From Pseudomonas sp. GV071 (GTDB taxonomy: Bacteria > Pseudomonadota > Gammaproteobacteria > Pseudomonadales > Pseudomonadaceae): a stretch of DNA of 64,000 nt. A program made the translations under genes and the position numbers. This document shows, piece by piece, positions 37,037 to 45,483 of the stretch. The stretch covers positions 55,739-119,738 of the forward strand of contig NZ_QAOJ01000017.1 in NCBI RefSeq assembly GCF_003050835.1. Reading direction: 5' to 3'. The first letter of the stretch is position 1, and every line of letters begins with the position of its first letter. The notes under the pieces are model-generated. The model worked only from the letters and a program-made list of their open reading frames with translations. It was not told the DNA's origin and did not search any database.

Positions 37037-37056
37037 GGGTAGGGCGATCCCTACCC
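37037..37056 (+). promoter_or_regulatory. Candidate AgtR operator: perfect 8+8 bp dyad upstream of agtA
   Basis: GGGTAGGG (37037-37044), CGAT, CCCTACCC (37049-37056). It ends 107 bp before the agtA ATG, a fitting place for an activator site. NarL-family regulators bind such dyads as dimers. No other gene in the window has it. Assignment to AgtR is inference from position. Confidence 0.5.
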
Positions 37057-37163
37057 TCAGTCTTCCGGCTTGCTTATAGCAATCTCTCATAGCCCCCGAT
37101 TTGCGCTGCCTTCAGGTGCCTCTAGCCTTAAGGCACGACGTACAAAATCAAAAAGGTGGGGTC

Positions 37164-38276
37164 ATGGTCGAGTCGCAAGTGAACGATGTGCTGGTCAGCT
37201 TTCGTGGCGTTCAGAAGAGCTACGACGGCGAGAACCTCATCGTCAAAGACCTCAACCTGGAGATTCGCAAAGGTGAGTTCCTCACCCTGCTGGGGCCGTC
37301 CGGCTCGGGCAAGACCACCAGCCTGATGATGCTCGCCGGCTTTGAAACGCCCACTGCTGGCGAAATCCAGTTGGCCGGCCGCTCCATCAACAACGTGCCG
37401 CCGCACAAGCGCGACATCGGCATGGTGTTCCAGAACTACGCGCTGTTTCCGCACATGACCGTGGCCGAGAACCTGGCCTTCCCGCTCACCGTGCGCGGCA
37501 TGAACAAGACCGACGTCAGTGAGCGCGTGAAGCGTGCGCTGTCGATGGTGCAGCTCGACAGCTTCCGCAATCGCTACCCCGGCCAGCTCTCGGGTGGCCA
37601 GCAACAGCGTGTGGCCCTGGCCCGCGCGCTGGTGTTCGAGCCGCAACTGGTGCTGATGGATGAACCCCTGGGGGCGCTGGACAAACAGCTGCGTGAGCAC
37701 ATGCAGATGGAGATCAAGCACCTGCACCAACGCCTGGGTGTGACCGTGGTGTATGTGACCCACGACCAGGGCGAAGCGCTGACCATGTCCGACCGTGTGG
37801 CCGTATTCCATCAGGGCGAGATCCAGCAAATCGCCCCGCCGCGCACCCTCTACGAAGAGCCGAAGAACACCTTCGTCGCCAACTTCATTGGCGAGAACAA
37901 CCGCCTCAATGGCCGCCTGGTCAGCCGCGAAGGCGACCGCTGCGTGGTCGAGCTGGCGCGTGGCGAGAAGGTCAATGCTCTGGCGGTGAACGTCGGTCAG
38001 CCGGGCGAGCCGGTGACCTTGTCGGTGCGTCCTGAGCGCGTACTGCTCAACAGCGCCAGCGACGTCTGCAGCAACCGTTTTTCCGGCCGTGTGGCCGAAT
38101 TTATCTACCTGGGCGACCACGTGCGTGTGCGCCTGGAGGTGTGTGGCAAGGCCGATTTCTACGTCAAACAACCCATCGCCGATCTCGATCCGGCATTGGC
38201 AGTGGGCGACGTGGTACCCCTCGGCTGGCAAGTGGAACACGTCAGAGCTCTGGATCCGCTTTTGGAACAAGCCTGA
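37164..38276 (+). CDS. agtA: Polyamine-type ABC importer, ATP-binding subunit (AgtA)
   Basis: A 370-residue ATPase of the PotA type. The start at 37164 (MVESQVNDVLVSFRGVQKSYDG) follows AAAAGGTGGGG. Walker A GPSGSGKTT, signature LSGGQQQRVALARAL, Walker B LVLMDEPLGALD and the H-loop THDQGEA are all intact; a C-terminal TOBE domain (about 290-365) is present. It powers uptake through AgtC/AgtD of a substrate delivered by AgtB. The substrate (4-aminobutyrate, 5-aminovalerate) is taken from the P. aeruginosa orthologues. First gene of the transporter operon. Confidence 0.9.
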   Translation: MVESQVNDVLVSFRGVQKSYDGENLIVKDLNLEIRKGEFLTLLGPSGSGKTTSLMMLAGFETPTAGEIQLAGRSINNVPPHKRDIGMVFQNYALFPHMTVAENLAFPLTVRGMNKTDVSERVKRALSMVQLDSFRNRYPGQLSGGQQQRVALARALVFEPQLVLMDEPLGALDKQLREHMQMEIKHLHQRLGVTVVYVTHDQGEALTMSDRVAVFHQGEIQQIAPPRTLYEEPKNTFVANFIGENNRLNGRLVSREGDRCVVELARGEKVNALAVNVGQPGEPVTLSVRPERVLLNSASDVCSNRFSGRVAEFIYLGDHVRVRLEVCGKADFYVKQPIADLDPALAVGDVVPLGWQVEHVRALDPLLEQA

Positions 38277-38336
38277 CCGCTTTGAAGTTCGCAGTTGGTT
38301 ATCGCGTCATTCAACTCAGCACTGTGGAGAACAACA

Positions 38337-39368
38337 ATGAAACAAGCACTGAAACTAGTCACCGTGGCACTTGGGCTGGCGGTTGCCGCTCAGTCCATGG
38401 CGGCCGATCTGACCGTTATCTCGTTCGGGGGAGCGAACAAGGCAGCCCAGGTCAAAGCGTTCTACCAGCCGTGGGAAGCAGCTGGCAAAGGCAAGATCAT
38501 CGCCGGTGAATACAACGGTGAAATGGCCAAGGTCAAAGCCATGGTCGACACCAACAGCGTGTCCTGGGACCTGGTGGAAGTAGAGTCGCCAGAACTGTCG
38601 CGCGGCTGCGATGAAGACATGTTCGAAACCCTCGACCCCGCCCTGTTCGGCAACAAGGCCGACTACGTACCCGGCGCGATCCAGAGCTGCGGGGTTGGCT
38701 TCTTCGTGTGGTCCACGGTGTTGGCGTACAACGCCGACAAGCTGAAAACCGCACCGACCAGCTGGGCCGATTTCTGGGACACCAGTAAATTCCCGGGCAA
38801 ACGTGGCCTGCGTAAAGGCGCCAAGTACACCCTCGAATTCGCCCTGATGGCCGACGGCGTGGCGCCGAAAGACGTCTACAAAGTGCTGGCCAGCAAAGAC
38901 GGCCAGAACCGCGCATTCAAGAAACTCGACGAGCTGAAACCGAACATCCAGTGGTGGGAAGCCGGCGCCCAGCCGCCGCAATACCTCGCCTCCGGTGATG
39001 TGGTAATGAGCTCTGCCTACAACGGCCGTATCGCCGCTGTGCAGAAAGAAAGCAACCTGAAAGTGGTGTGGACCGGCGGCATCTACGATTTCGACGCCTG
39101 GGCCATTCCGAAGGGTTCGAAAAACGCCGAAGAAGCCAAGAAGTTCATCGCCTACTCGGTTCAGCCTGAGCAGCAGAAGATCTACTCGGAAAACATCGCC
39201 TACGGCCCGGCCAACTCCAAAGCGGTTGCCCTGCTGGACAAAGGCATCCTCAAAGACATGCCGACCACCCCGGAAAACATCGCCGATCAAGTGCAGATCG
39301 ACGTGACCTTCTGGGCCGATAACGGCGAGCAGTTGGAGCAGCGCTTCAACTCGTGGGCTGCCAAGTAA
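38337..39368 (+). CDS. agtB: ABC importer periplasmic binding protein (AgtB)
   Basis: A 343-residue periplasmic protein with a signal peptide ending near AQSMAA. It belongs to the spermidine/putrescine-type (PotD) binding family, as shown by ADLTVISFGGANKAAQ, NSVSWDLVEVESPE and the late SAYNGRI...IYDFDAWAIPKGS. It follows agtA after 60 bp. By position it delivers 4-aminobutyrate/5-aminovalerate to AgtCD. P. aeruginosa has a second binding-protein gene (PA0602) before the ATPase that is not present here. Confidence 0.88.
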   Translation: MKQALKLVTVALGLAVAAQSMAADLTVISFGGANKAAQVKAFYQPWEAAGKGKIIAGEYNGEMAKVKAMVDTNSVSWDLVEVESPELSRGCDEDMFETLDPALFGNKADYVPGAIQSCGVGFFVWSTVLAYNADKLKTAPTSWADFWDTSKFPGKRGLRKGAKYTLEFALMADGVAPKDVYKVLASKDGQNRAFKKLDELKPNIQWWEAGAQPPQYLASGDVVMSSAYNGRIAAVQKESNLKVVWTGGIYDFDAWAIPKGSKNAEEAKKFIAYSVQPEQQKIYSENIAYGPANSKAVALLDKGILKDMPTTPENIADQVQIDVTFWADNGEQLEQRFNSWAAK

Positions 39369-39457
39369 TAGAGCATATGCTGTAACCGCTGTAGGCAAGA
39401 CCGTCACCTGCGTTCGTGCGCAGGTGGCGTTTACAGATTTCTTTACCGGAGTTAGCC

Positions 39458-40684
39458 ATGGCCGTCGCCGCCCCCACTTTGAAACAACGCCTCGCGCGTG
39501 CCGAGCGGGTCAACCGCCTCAAGGCACAAGCGCTGATCGCGCCGCTGGTGCTGTTTCTGCTGCTGGTGTTTCTGGTGCCGATCGTGGCGCTGCTTTACAA
39601 GAGCGTCGCCAACCCGGAAGTGGTCAATGGCCTGCCGCGCACCGTGGTGGCTGTCGCCGAGTGGGATGGCAAAGGCCTGCCGGCTGAGCCGGTGTACCAA
39701 GCCATCAGCGAAGACCTGGGCGAAGCCCGCAAGAATCAAGTCTTGGGCGATCTGTCCAAGCGTCTGAATATGGAATCAGCCGGCTACCGCAGCCTGCTGA
39801 TGAAAACCGCGAAAGCGCTGCCGTTCGCGGAAACCCCTGCCTCTTATAAAGAAGCGCTGGAAGGCCTGGATGAACGCTGGGGCGACCCGGCGTACTGGCA
39901 AGTGATCCGCCGCAACACCAGCAGCGTCACCCCGTACTACCTGCTGGCGGCTGTCGATCACCGCATCGACGATGTCGGCGAAGTGGCGCCAGCCACTCCG
40001 GACCAGGCCATCTACCTGGATATTTTCGCCCGTACGTTCTGGATGGGCCTGGTGATCACCGCTATCTGCCTGGTGCTGGCCTACCCGCTGGCCTACCTGT
40101 TGGCCAACCTGCCTTCGCGGCAAAGCAACCTGCTGATGATTCTGGTGCTGCTGCCGTTCTGGACTTCGATTCTGGTGCGTGTCGCGGCCTGGATTGTGTT
40201 GCTGCAATCGGGCGGTCTGATCAACAGCGCGCTGCTGGCCATGGGCATTATCGATAAGCCGCTGGAGCTGGTTTTCAATCGCTCCGGGGTGTACATCGCG
40301 ATGGTCCACATCATGCTGCCGTTCATGATTCTGCCGATCTACAGCGTAATGAAGGGCATCTCACCCACCTACATGCGTGCGGCGATTTCCCTTGGCTGCC
40401 ACCCGTTTGCGAGCTTCTGGCGGGTGTACTTCCCGCAGACTCTGGCCGGTGTCGGCGCCGGTTGCTTGTTGGTGTTCATCCTCGCCATTGGCTACTACAT
40501 CACCCCGGCGCTGCTGGGCAGCCCGACCGATCAGATGGTCAGCTACTTTGTCGCCTTCTACACCAACACCAGCATCAACTGGGGCATGGCCACGGCCCTG
40601 GGCGGCCTGCTGCTGTTCGCCACCCTGGCCCTCTACGTGGTTTACAGCTGGCTGGTGGGCGCAAGCCGCCTGCGCCTGAGCTGA
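39458..40684 (+). CDS. agtC: ABC importer permease (AgtC, PotB type)
   Basis: A 408-residue inner-membrane permease. The start at 39458 follows CCGGAG. The first helix (about 28-50) is followed by a long periplasmic loop of about 130 residues and then the core helices, with the cytoplasmic coupling loop YMRAAISLGCHPFASFWRVYFPQTLAG (EAA-type) near residue 305. The long loop after the first helix is typical of this subfamily. It follows agtB after 89 bp and precedes agtD by 15 bp. Confidence 0.89.
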   Translation: MAVAAPTLKQRLARAERVNRLKAQALIAPLVLFLLLVFLVPIVALLYKSVANPEVVNGLPRTVVAVAEWDGKGLPAEPVYQAISEDLGEARKNQVLGDLSKRLNMESAGYRSLLMKTAKALPFAETPASYKEALEGLDERWGDPAYWQVIRRNTSSVTPYYLLAAVDHRIDDVGEVAPATPDQAIYLDIFARTFWMGLVITAICLVLAYPLAYLLANLPSRQSNLLMILVLLPFWTSILVRVAAWIVLLQSGGLINSALLAMGIIDKPLELVFNRSGVYIAMVHIMLPFMILPIYSVMKGISPTYMRAAISLGCHPFASFWRVYFPQTLAGVGAGCLLVFILAIGYYITPALLGSPTDQMVSYFVAFYTNTSINWGMATALGGLLLFATLALYVVYSWLVGASRLRLS

Positions 40685-40699
40685 TAAGGAGAACATTCG

Positions 40700-41530
40700 A
40701 TGCAAAGCCCTTACATGTCTCCGATCGAACGCGTTTGGTACTACACCCTGCGCGGCCTGTGCGCGCTGGTGCTGCTGTTTCTGATTCTGCCGGTGCTGGT
40801 GATCGTGCCGCTGTCGTTCAACTCCGGCAGTTTTCTGGTCTACCCACTGCAAGGCTTCTCGTTGCACTGGTACCAGGACTTCTTTGCCTCGGCCGACTGG
40901 ATGCGCTCGCTGAAAAACAGCCTGATCGTCGCCCCAGCCGCCACCGTGCTGGCCATGGTGTTCGGTACCCTGGCGGCCATCGGTCTGACCCGCGGCGAGT
41001 TCCGTGGCAAGGCGCTGGTGATGAGCCTGGTGATTTCGCCGATGGTGGTGCCGGTGGTGATCGTCGGCGTGGCCAGCTACCTGTTCTTCGCGCCGCTGGG
41101 CCTGGGCAACAGCTACCTGTCGCTGATCGTGGTGCATGCCGTGCTCGGCGTGCCGTTTGTGATCATCACCGTGTCGGCGACCCTGCAGGGCTTCAACTAC
41201 AACTTGGTACGTGCCGCAGCCAGCCTGGGCGCTTCGCCGATTACCGCGTTCCGCCGGGTAACCTTGCCGTTGATTGCCCCAGGGGTGATTTCTGGCGCGC
41301 TGTTCGCCTTTGCCACCTCCTTCGATGAAGTGGTGGTGACCCTGTTCCTCGCCGGCCCCGGCCAGGCGACCTTGCCGCGGCAGATGTTCAGCGGCATTCG
41401 CGAGAACCTCAGCCCGACCATCGCCGCGGCGGCGACTCTGTTGATCGGCTTCTCCGTGGTGTTGCTGCTGACCCTGGAGTGGTTGCGTGGGCGCAGTGAG
41501 AAGCTGCGTACTTCTTCGAGCGAAAGCTGA
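40700..41530 (+). CDS. agtD: ABC importer permease (AgtD, PotC type)
   Basis: A 276-residue permease with six predicted helices and the EAA-type loop VRAAASLGASPITAFRRVTLPLIAPG (about residue 172), the contact to AgtA. GGAG lies before its ATG. It completes the importer AgtABCD and is the last gene of the operon; a REP doublet follows 3 bp later. Confidence 0.89.
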   Translation: MQSPYMSPIERVWYYTLRGLCALVLLFLILPVLVIVPLSFNSGSFLVYPLQGFSLHWYQDFFASADWMRSLKNSLIVAPAATVLAMVFGTLAAIGLTRGEFRGKALVMSLVISPMVVPVVIVGVASYLFFAPLGLGNSYLSLIVVHAVLGVPFVIITVSATLQGFNYNLVRAAASLGASPITAFRRVTLPLIAPGVISGALFAFATSFDEVVVTLFLAGPGQATLPRQMFSGIRENLSPTIAAAATLLIGFSVVLLLTLEWLRGRSEKLRTSSSES

Positions 41531-41533
41531 TAA

Positions 41534-41610
41534 GCAAAAGCTCGCGGCTGAAGCCCCTCCCACAGTGACCGAGTTGGTTGTGGGAGGGGCTTCAGCCGCG
41601 ATGCTTTTGC
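41534..41610. repeat. REP doublet in opposite arm order, GTGGGAGGGG type
   Basis: Arms at 41542-41564 and 41579-41601 are inverted copies of each other, with extended outer arms GCAAAAGC (41534-41541) and GCTTTTGC (41603-41610). Here the GGGAGGGG ends face inward and the GCGA ends outward, the reverse of the other four copies. It lies just after agtD and before rpe. Confidence 0.88.
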
Positions 41611-41711
41611 TCTCCCCCTACCAAAGCAGCACGCTACGTCCTGATACATGACAGGCGAATTGCAGAACTCCTCGGGTACAATGCCGGCCTTGATTTGTCA
41701 TGAGGTGCGCC

Positions 41712-42386
41712 ATGCAACCTTTCGCTATTGCCCCATCCATCCTCTCCGCCGACTTCGCCCGCCTGGGTGAGGAAGTGGATAACGTGCTTGCCGCTGGCGC
41801 CGACATCGTCCACTTCGATGTGATGGACAACCACTACGTGCCTAACCTCACCATCGGTCCGATGGTCTGCTCGGCACTGCGCAAGTACGGCGTGACCGCG
41901 CCGATTGACGTGCACCTGATGGTCTCCCCAGTGGACCGCATCATCGGTGACTTCATCGACGCCGGCGCCACCTACATCACCTTCCACCCTGAAGCCTCCC
42001 AGCACATCGACCGCTCCCTGCAGTTGATCAAGGCGGGTGGCTGCAAAGCCGGCCTGGTGTTCAACCCGGCCACCTCGCTGGAAAGCCTCAAGTACGTGAT
42101 GGACAAGATCGACATGATCCTGCTCATGAGCGTCAACCCAGGCTTTGGCGGGCAGAAGTTCATTCCCGGCACCCTAGACAAGCTGCGCGAAGCCCGCGCC
42201 CTGATCGATGCCTCGGGCCGCGACATCCGCCTGGAAATCGACGGCGGTGTGAACGTGCAGAACATCCGTGAAATCGCTGCGGCCGGTGCTGACACCTTCG
42301 TTGCCGGTTCGGCCATCTTCAATACCCCGGACTACGCGGCCGTCATCGCCCAGATGCGCGCTGAACTCGCGCTCGCGCGCCCATGA
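41712..42386 (+). CDS. rpe: Ribulose-phosphate 3-epimerase
   Basis: A 224-residue TIM-barrel epimerase interconverting ribulose-5-phosphate and xylulose-5-phosphate. The start at 41712 (MQPFAIAPSILSADFARLGEE) follows GAGG; an ATG 12 bp earlier is not preceded by a ribosome site. Conserved HFDVMDNHYVPN, DVHLMV, SVNPGFGGQ and EIDGGV segments are intact. It overlaps gph by 4 bp. A possible -10 TACAAT lies at 41677-41682. Confidence 0.98.
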   Translation: MQPFAIAPSILSADFARLGEEVDNVLAAGADIVHFDVMDNHYVPNLTIGPMVCSALRKYGVTAPIDVHLMVSPVDRIIGDFIDAGATYITFHPEASQHIDRSLQLIKAGGCKAGLVFNPATSLESLKYVMDKIDMILLMSVNPGFGGQKFIPGTLDKLREARALIDASGRDIRLEIDGGVNVQNIREIAAAGADTFVAGSAIFNTPDYAAVIAQMRAELALARP

Positions 42387-43219
42387 GTGGCTTCGCGCAG
42401 GTGCTCGCCGGGCGCATGCCGCGCCTGGTGATGTTCGACCTGGATGGCACCCTGATCGACTCGGTGCCGGATCTGGCCGCCGCTGTCGACCAGATGCTCA
42501 AACAGCTCAAGCGCCCGGCCGCCGGTATCGAACAGGTACGTACCTGGGTCGGTAACGGCGTGCGCGTGCTGGTGCGCCGTGCCCTGGCCGGCGACATGGA
42601 CCACGCCGCAGTCAGCGAGGAAGACACCGAGCAGGCGCTGGCGATCTTTATGGAGCTGTATGCCGACAATCATGCTTTGAGCACCCTTTATCCCGGAGTG
42701 CGCGAAACCCTGAAGTGGCTGAAAAGCCAGGGCATCGAGATGGCCCTGATCACCAACAAGCCCGAGCGCTTTGTCGGGCCGCTGTTGGATGAAATGAAGA
42801 TCGGGCGGTACTTTCGCTGGATCATCGGCGGCGACACCCTGCCGCAGCAGAAGCCTGATCCTGCGGCGTTGAATGTGGTAATGCAGATGGCCGAAGTGTC
42901 GGCCGGTGAGGCCGTGTTTGTCGGCGATTCGCGTAGCGATGTGCTGGCGGCCAAAGCGGCTGGCGTGCAATGTGTGGCGATGAGCTACGGCTACAACCAC
43001 GGTCGGCCGATTGCCGAAGAAGATCCCGCCCTGGTGATCGACGATCTGCGCCAACTGCTGCCTGATTGCGTCGAGCCTGCCGCTGAGATAATGTTGCCCG
43101 ACGCTGTCAAATCCCCCCGCCCAAGAGATGCCATCGTGGTGGTCACCCGCAAACACTGGTTCGTTAAATCCGGGATGAAAATCCTCAAGGCCCTGGCCCG
43201 TTGGCGTTGGCGCGCCTGA
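42383..43219 (+). CDS. gph: Phosphoglycolate phosphatase with leader-encoding tail
   Basis: A 278-residue HAD phosphatase that removes phosphate from 2-phosphoglycolate. Motifs: FDLDGTLIDS (nucleophile Asp), LITNKPERFV, Lys in QQKPDPAAL and VFVGDSRSDVLAAKAAG. The start overlaps rpe as ATGA. The last 45 or so residues extend beyond the usual end of the fold and contain KHWFVKSGMKILKALARWRWRA. The final 14 codons are themselves a likely trpE leader peptide in the same frame, so the tail may exist because of that second use. Confidence 0.95.
   Translation: MSGFAQVLAGRMPRLVMFDLDGTLIDSVPDLAAAVDQMLKQLKRPAAGIEQVRTWVGNGVRVLVRRALAGDMDHAAVSEEDTEQALAIFMELYADNHALSTLYPGVRETLKWLKSQGIEMALITNKPERFVGPLLDEMKIGRYFRWIIGGDTLPQQKPDPAALNVVMQMAEVSAGEAVFVGDSRSDVLAAKAAGVQCVAMSYGYNHGRPIAEEDPALVIDDLRQLLPDCVEPAAEIMLPDAVKSPRPRDAIVVVTRKHWFVKSGMKILKALARWRWRA
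43175..43219 (+). CDS. Candidate trpE leader peptide inside the end of gph
   Basis: ATG at 43175 starts MKILKALARWRWRA, in frame with gph and ending at its stop. Trp codons at 43202 and 43208 are separated by one Arg. A Trp-codon pair near the end of a 14-codon peptide, 45 bp before a large hairpin with a U tract and in front of trpE, is the layout of a transcription attenuator. Attenuation of trpE is known in P. putida. The internal ATG has only a modest ribosome site (CCGGG), but translation of gph itself would also read these codons. Confidence 0.5.
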   Translation: MKILKALARWRWRA

Positions 43220-43264
43220 TTCGAGCCCGGCCGCAAGGCCTACGTGTTTGCCGTTACGACCCTA

Positions 43265-43358
43265 AACCTGAGCCATACGGTTGCAATAAACCAAGCGAGG
43301 GCACGCAGTTGAAGAACTGCCGATAGCCCCGAGGTGCTGCAACCGCAATCAGGTTTTT
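43265..43358 (+). terminator. Candidate trpE attenuator hairpin
   Basis: Nested helices: 43265-43271 with 43349-43355 (7 bp), 43278-43285 with 43338-43345 (8 bp, CGGTTGCA/TGCAACCG), 43299-43302 with 43326-43329 and 43305-43310 with 43315-43320 (GCAGTT/AACTGC). The outer helix runs into TTTTT at 43354-43358. This can act as a terminator in the 164-bp gap before trpE. An alternative antiterminator pairing was not clearly found by eye. Confidence 0.5.
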
Positions 43359-43383
43359 ACCCTCAAGCCATGAGGCTGTTTAC

Positions 43384-44874
43384 ATGAACCGCGAAGAATT
43401 CCTGCGTCTAGCCGCTGAAGGCTATAACCGCATCCCGCTTGCCTGCGAAACCCTGGCCGACTTCGACACGCCGCTGTCGATCTACCTGAAGCTGGCCGAC
43501 CAACCTAACTCCTATCTGCTCGAGTCCGTCCAGGGCGGCGAAAAGTGGGGGCGTTATTCGATCATCGGCTTGCCGTGCCGCACCGTGGTACGCGTGCATG
43601 ACCATCACGTCAGCGTGACTCATGACGGCGTCGAGATCGAAAGCCTGGACAGCGAAGACCCGCTGGCCTTCGTTGAAAGCTTCAAAGCCCGCTACAACGT
43701 GCCGACCATCGCCGGCCTGCCGCGCTTCAACGGCGGCCTGGTGGGGTACTTCGGCTACGACTGTGTACGGTATGTAGAGAAGCGCTTGGGCAAGAGCCCG
43801 AATCCGGACCCGATTGGTGTACCGGACATTCTGCTGATGGTCTCCGATGCCGTGGTGGTGTTCGACAACCTGGCCGGCAAGATGCACGCGATTGTACTGG
43901 CCGACCCGGCCCAGCCGAACGCGTACGAAGAAGGCCTGGCGCGCCTCGAAGAGTTGCTGGAAAAACTTCGCCAGCCGATCACCCCGCGCCGTGGCCTGGA
44001 CTTCACCAAGGAGTCCGGCGTCGAGCCGAACTTCCGCTCCAGCTTCACCCGTGAGGACTACGAGCGTTCGGTCGACACCATCAAGGAATACATCCTCGCC
44101 GGCGACTGCATGCAGGTGGTGCCGTCGCAGCGTATGTCCATCGATTTCAAGGCCGCGCCCATCGACCTGTACCGGGCGCTGCGCTGCTTCAACCCGACGC
44201 CTTATATGTACTTCTTCAACTTCGGCGACTTCCATGTGGTCGGCAGTTCGCCAGAAGTGCTGGTGCGCGTCGAAGACAACCTGATCACCGTGCGCCCGAT
44301 TGCCGGCACTCGCCCGCGCGGCGCCACCGAAGAAGCCGATCTGGCGTTGGAGCAAGATCTGCTGGCCGATGCCAAGGAAATTGCCGAGCATCTGATGCTG
44401 ATCGACCTGGGCCGTAACGACACCGGGCGGGTCTCGGAAATCGGCACCGTGAAGCTCACCGAGAAGATGGTGATCGAGCGGTATTCCAACGTGATGCACA
44501 TCGTTTCCAACGTCACTGGCCAGCTGAAAAGCGGGCTGACGGCAATGGACGCCCTGCGCGCAATTCTGCCGGCGGGCACCTTGTCCGGGGCACCAAAGAT
44601 CCGCGCGATGGAAATCATCGACGAACTGGAGCCGGTCAAACGTGGGGTCTACGGCGGCGCCGTGGGTTACCTGGCGTGGAACGGCAACATGGACACCGCC
44701 ATCGCGATTCGCACTGCGGTGATCAAGAACGGTGAACTGCATGTGCAGGCCGGGGGCGGCATCGTTGCCGACTCGGTGCCCGCGCTGGAGTGGGAAGAGA
44801 CGCTGAACAAGCGCCGCGCGATGTTTCGTGCGGTGGCCTTGGCCGAACAAACCACCCACAACCCAGACGCCTAA
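43384..44874 (+). CDS. trpE: Anthranilate synthase component I TrpE
   Basis: A 496-residue enzyme making anthranilate from chorismate with ammonia supplied by TrpG, the first committed step of tryptophan synthesis. Typical features: N-terminal LLESVQGGEKWGRYS, holding the LLES feedback element for tryptophan, and the catalytic block with PEVLVRVED, RPIAGTRPRG, DLGRNDTGRVS and LPAGTLSGAPKIRAMEIIDELE. GAGG precedes ATG. It follows the candidate attenuator and lies 12 bp before trpG. In PAO1 the R/F-pyocin cluster separates trpE from trpG; here nothing does. Confidence 0.98.
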   Translation: MNREEFLRLAAEGYNRIPLACETLADFDTPLSIYLKLADQPNSYLLESVQGGEKWGRYSIIGLPCRTVVRVHDHHVSVTHDGVEIESLDSEDPLAFVESFKARYNVPTIAGLPRFNGGLVGYFGYDCVRYVEKRLGKSPNPDPIGVPDILLMVSDAVVVFDNLAGKMHAIVLADPAQPNAYEEGLARLEELLEKLRQPITPRRGLDFTKESGVEPNFRSSFTREDYERSVDTIKEYILAGDCMQVVPSQRMSIDFKAAPIDLYRALRCFNPTPYMYFFNFGDFHVVGSSPEVLVRVEDNLITVRPIAGTRPRGATEEADLALEQDLLADAKEIAEHLMLIDLGRNDTGRVSEIGTVKLTEKMVIERYSNVMHIVSNVTGQLKSGLTAMDALRAILPAGTLSGAPKIRAMEIIDELEPVKRGVYGGAVGYLAWNGNMDTAIAIRTAVIKNGELHVQAGGGIVADSVPALEWEETLNKRRAMFRAVALAEQTTHNPDA

Positions 44875-44886
44875 GGAGCACCTGCC

Positions 44887-45483
44887 ATGCTGTTAATGAT
44901 CGACAACTACGACTCCTTTACCTACAACGTCGTGCAGTACCTGGGCGAGCTGGGTGCCGACGTGAAAGTGGTGCGCAACGACGAACTCAGCGTGGCTGAG
45001 ATCGAAGCGTTGCAGCCCGAACGCATCGTGGTCTCGCCTGGTCCGTGCACGCCAAGCGAGGCCGGCATCTCCATCGAAGCCATCGAAGACTTCGGCGGCA
45101 AGCTGCCGATTCTCGGCGTGTGCCTGGGCCACCAGAGCATTGGCCAGGCGTTCGGCGGCGACGTGGTGCGGGCGCGCCAGGTGATGCACGGCAAGACCAG
45201 CGCCGTGTTCCACAACAACACCGGCGTGTTTGAAGGCCTCAACAACCCGCTGACCGTCACCCGTTACCACTCGCTGATCGTCAAGCTGGAAACCCTGCCG
45301 GACTGCCTGGAAGTGACCGCCTGGACGCAGCATGCCGATGGCTCGGTCGACGAGATCATGGGCCTGCGCCACAAGACCCTGAACATCGAAGGCGTGCAGT
45401 TCCACCCGGAATCGATTCTGTCGGAACAGGGCCATGAACTGTTCGCCAACTTCCTCAAACAAAGCGGGGGCGTGCGCGCATGA
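44887..45483 (+). CDS. trpG: Anthranilate synthase glutamine amidotransferase component TrpG
   Basis: A 198-residue class I glutaminase that feeds ammonia to TrpE. The catalytic triad is present: Cys in GVCLGHQSIGQAFGG (about residue 79), and His and Glu in VQFHPESIL (about 170). It starts 12 bp after the trpE stop with GGAG between, and overlaps trpD by 4 bp, so expression of the two synthase subunits is closely linked. Confidence 0.97.
   Translation: MLLMIDNYDSFTYNVVQYLGELGADVKVVRNDELSVAEIEALQPERIVVSPGPCTPSEAGISIEAIEDFGGKLPILGVCLGHQSIGQAFGGDVVRARQVMHGKTSAVFHNNTGVFEGLNNPLTVTRYHSLIVKLETLPDCLEVTAWTQHADGSVDEIMGLRHKTLNIEGVQFHPESILSEQGHELFANFLKQSGGVRA

Noticed and set aside
36936..37163. Sigma-54 promoter upstream of agtA
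   Set aside because: A TGGCA at about 37012 has no GC element at the required spacing, and no other -24/-12 pair was found.
41654..41682. Complete sigma-70 promoter for rpe
   Set aside because: TACAAT at 41677 is a fair -10, but the nearest -35-like TTGCAG is only 11 bp upstream, so no full promoter can be supported.
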